Origin: Panopea generosa
Lineage: Eukaryota > Mollusca > Bivalvia > Adapedonta > Hiatellidae
NCBI GenBank assembly: GCA_029582155.1
Contig: CM055901.1
Location: 41,565,616 to 41,629,615 of the forward strand
Direction: 5' to 3'
DNA length: 64,000 nucleotides
In this document: positions 58,901 to 61,900 of the stretch, one piece after another
Layout of the letters: every line of letters starts with the position of its first letter
Numbering within the stretch: position 1 is the stretch's first letter
Made by a program: the position numbers and the translations under genes
The notes under the pieces: generated by a model
What the model was told of the DNA's origin: nothing
What the model saw: only the letters and a program-made list of their open reading frames with translations
The model's database searches: none

Positions 58901-61900
58901 GTTGGTAGGTATTATACTAGCCATCTCCTGGGTGTATCAACAAAGGTACTTGTATATGTGTTGTTGGTAGATATTATACTAGCCATCTCCTGAGTTTATC
59001 AACAAAGGTACTTGTATGTGTGTTGTTGGTAGATATTATACTAGTCATCTCCTGGGTTTATCAACAAAGGTACTTGTATATGTGTTGTTAGTAGATATTA
59101 TACTAGCCATCTCCTGGGTGTATCAACAAAGGTACTTGTATATGTGTTGTTGGTAGATATTATACTAGTCATCGCCTGGGTGTATCAACAAAGGTACTTG
59201 TATATCTGTTGTTGGTAGATATTATACTAGTCATCGCCTGGGTGTATCAACAAAGGTACTTGTATATCTGTTGTTGGTAGGTATTATACTAGCCATCTCC
59301 TGGGTTTATCAAAAAAGGTACTTGTATATGTGTTGTTGGTAGATATTATACTAGCCATCTCCTGGGTGTATCAACAAAGGTACTTGTACTTGTGTTGTTG
59401 GTAGATATTATACTAGTCATCTGCTGGGTGTATCAACAAAGGTACTTGTATATGTGTTGTTGGTAGATATTATACTAGTCATCTCCTGGGTGTATCAACA
59501 AAGGTACTTGTATATGTGTTGTTTGTATAAATAATACTAGTCATCTCCTGGGTGTATCAACAGAGGTACTTGTATATGTGTTGTTGGTAAGTATTATACT
59601 AGCCATCTCCTGGGTGTATCAACAAAGGTACTTGTACATGTGTTGTTGGTAGATATTATACTAGTCATCTCCTGGGTGTATCGACAAAGGTACTTGTATA
59701 TGTGTTGTTGGTAGATATTATACTAGTCATCTCCTGGGTGTATCAACAAAGGTACTTGTACATGTGTTGTTGGTAAATTTTATACTAGTCATGTCCTGGG
59801 TGTATCAACAAAGGTACTTGTATATGTGTTGTTGGTAGATATTATACTAGCCATCTCCTGGGTGTATCAACAAAGGTACTTGTACATGTGTTGTTGGTAG
59901 ATATTATACTAGTCATCTCCTGGGTGTATCAACAAAGGTACTTGTACATGTGTTGTTGGTAGATATTATACTAGTCATCTCCTGGGTGTATCAACAAAGG
60001 TACTTGTACATGTGTTGTTGGTAGATATTATACTAGCCATCTCCTGGGTGTATCAACAAAGGTACTTGTACATATGTTGTTGGTTGATATTATACTAGTC
60101 ATCTGCTGGGTGTATCAACAAAGGTACTTGTATATGTGTTGTTGGTAGATATTATACTAGTCATCTCCTGGGTGTATCAGCAAAGGTACTTTTATATGTG
60201 TTGTTGGTAGATATTATACTAGTCATCTCCTGGGTGTATCAATAAAGGTACTTGTAAATGTGTTGTTTGTAGATATTATACTAGTCATCTCCTAGGTGTT
60301 TCAACAAAGGTACTTGTATATGTGTAGTTTGTAGATATTATACTAGTCATCTCCTGGGTGTATCAACAAAGGTACTTGTATATGTGTAGTTGGTAGATAT
60401 TATACTAGTCATCTCATGGGTGTATCAGCAAAGGTACTTGTATATGTGTTGTTAGTAGATATTATACTAGTCGTCTCCTGGGTGTATCAACAAAGGTACT
60501 TGTATATGTGTAGTTTGTAGATATTATACTAGTCATCTCCTGGGTGTATCAACAAAGGTACTTGTATATGTGTTGTTGGTAGATATTATACTAGTCATCT
60601 CCTGGGTGTATCAACAAAGGTACTTGTATATGTGTTGTTTGTAGATATTATACTAGCCATCTCCTTGGTGTATCAACAAAGGTACTTGTATATGTGTTGT
60701 TGGTAGATATTATACTAGTCATCTCCTGGGTGTATCAACAAGGGTACTTGTATATGTGTTGTTGGTAGGTATTATACTAGCCATCTCCTGGGTGTATCAA
60801 CAAAGGTACTTGTATATGTGTTGTTGGTAGATATAATACTAGCCATCTCCTGGGTTTATCAACAAAGGTACTTGTATATGTGTTGTTGGTAGGTATTATA
60901 CTAGCCATCTCCTGGGTGTATCAACAAAGGTACTTGTATATGTGTTGTTGGTAGATATTATACTAGCCATCTCCTGAGTTTATCAACAAAGGTACTTGTA
61001 TGTGTGTTGTTGGTAGATATTATACTAGTCATCTCCTGGGTTTATCAACAAAGGTACTTGTATATGTGTTGTTAGTAGATATTATACTAGCCATCTCCTG
61101 GGTGTATCAACAAAGGTACTTGTATATGTGTTGTTGGTAGATATTATACTAGTCATCGCCTGGGTGTATCAACAAAGGTACTTGTATATCTGTTGTTGGT
61201 AGATATTATACTAGTCATCGCCTGGGTGTATCAACAAAGGTACTTGTATATCTGTTGTTGGTAGGTATTATACTAGCCATCTCCTGGGTTTATCAAAAAA
61301 GGTACTTGTATATGTGTTGTTGGTAGATATTATACTAGCCATCTCCTGGGTGTATCAACAAAGGTACATGTATATATGTTGTTTGTTTGTTGCAGGAATA
61401 TCCCCACCAGCTGGTGTGTCTAGAAGACAAATACAGACTGGGTAAATGTTTGTGTGATTGGAGAATATTTGATGTGATTTACAACGAGGAATTCAGCTCC
61501 CAACTATTGGCGTACTGGAGACAGGTTCGTCATATTAAAAAGAAGTATTACCTATTCATTAAATGATTCTAACAGTTATAAAGCAAATAAGTATGCTAGT
61601 GTAATTCTTACAGTTCACAGTTTTCACACTTTATCCTAGAGGAAGGATTAACTTAACATATATTTAGTATCAAGAATAATTTAGTTCTACATGGGATCTA
61701 CTTACATGTTAAATAATTTATTTTCTTGATGTCAAGGGCATGTCAAACAATAAGAACTCTTATCTTTCATAATAATATAAATTTGTCAATTTAAAGCTGG
61801 GGGGGACAGTTAGCTCAGTCGGTAGCACATCTGGTTATCAGTTCAGGGTGACATGAGTTTGAATCCCTGCCCAGGCACAATCTCCGTGATGATTGATAAA

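Noticed and set aside
9178-61395. Regular repeats resembling a CRISPR array
   Set aside because: Units are contiguous without unique spacers, the DNA is eukaryotic and no cas-like genes are present.
61800-61877. A functional tRNA gene
   Set aside because: Box A and box B exist, but the acceptor stem and anticodon arm do not fold properly, and a SINE body follows.
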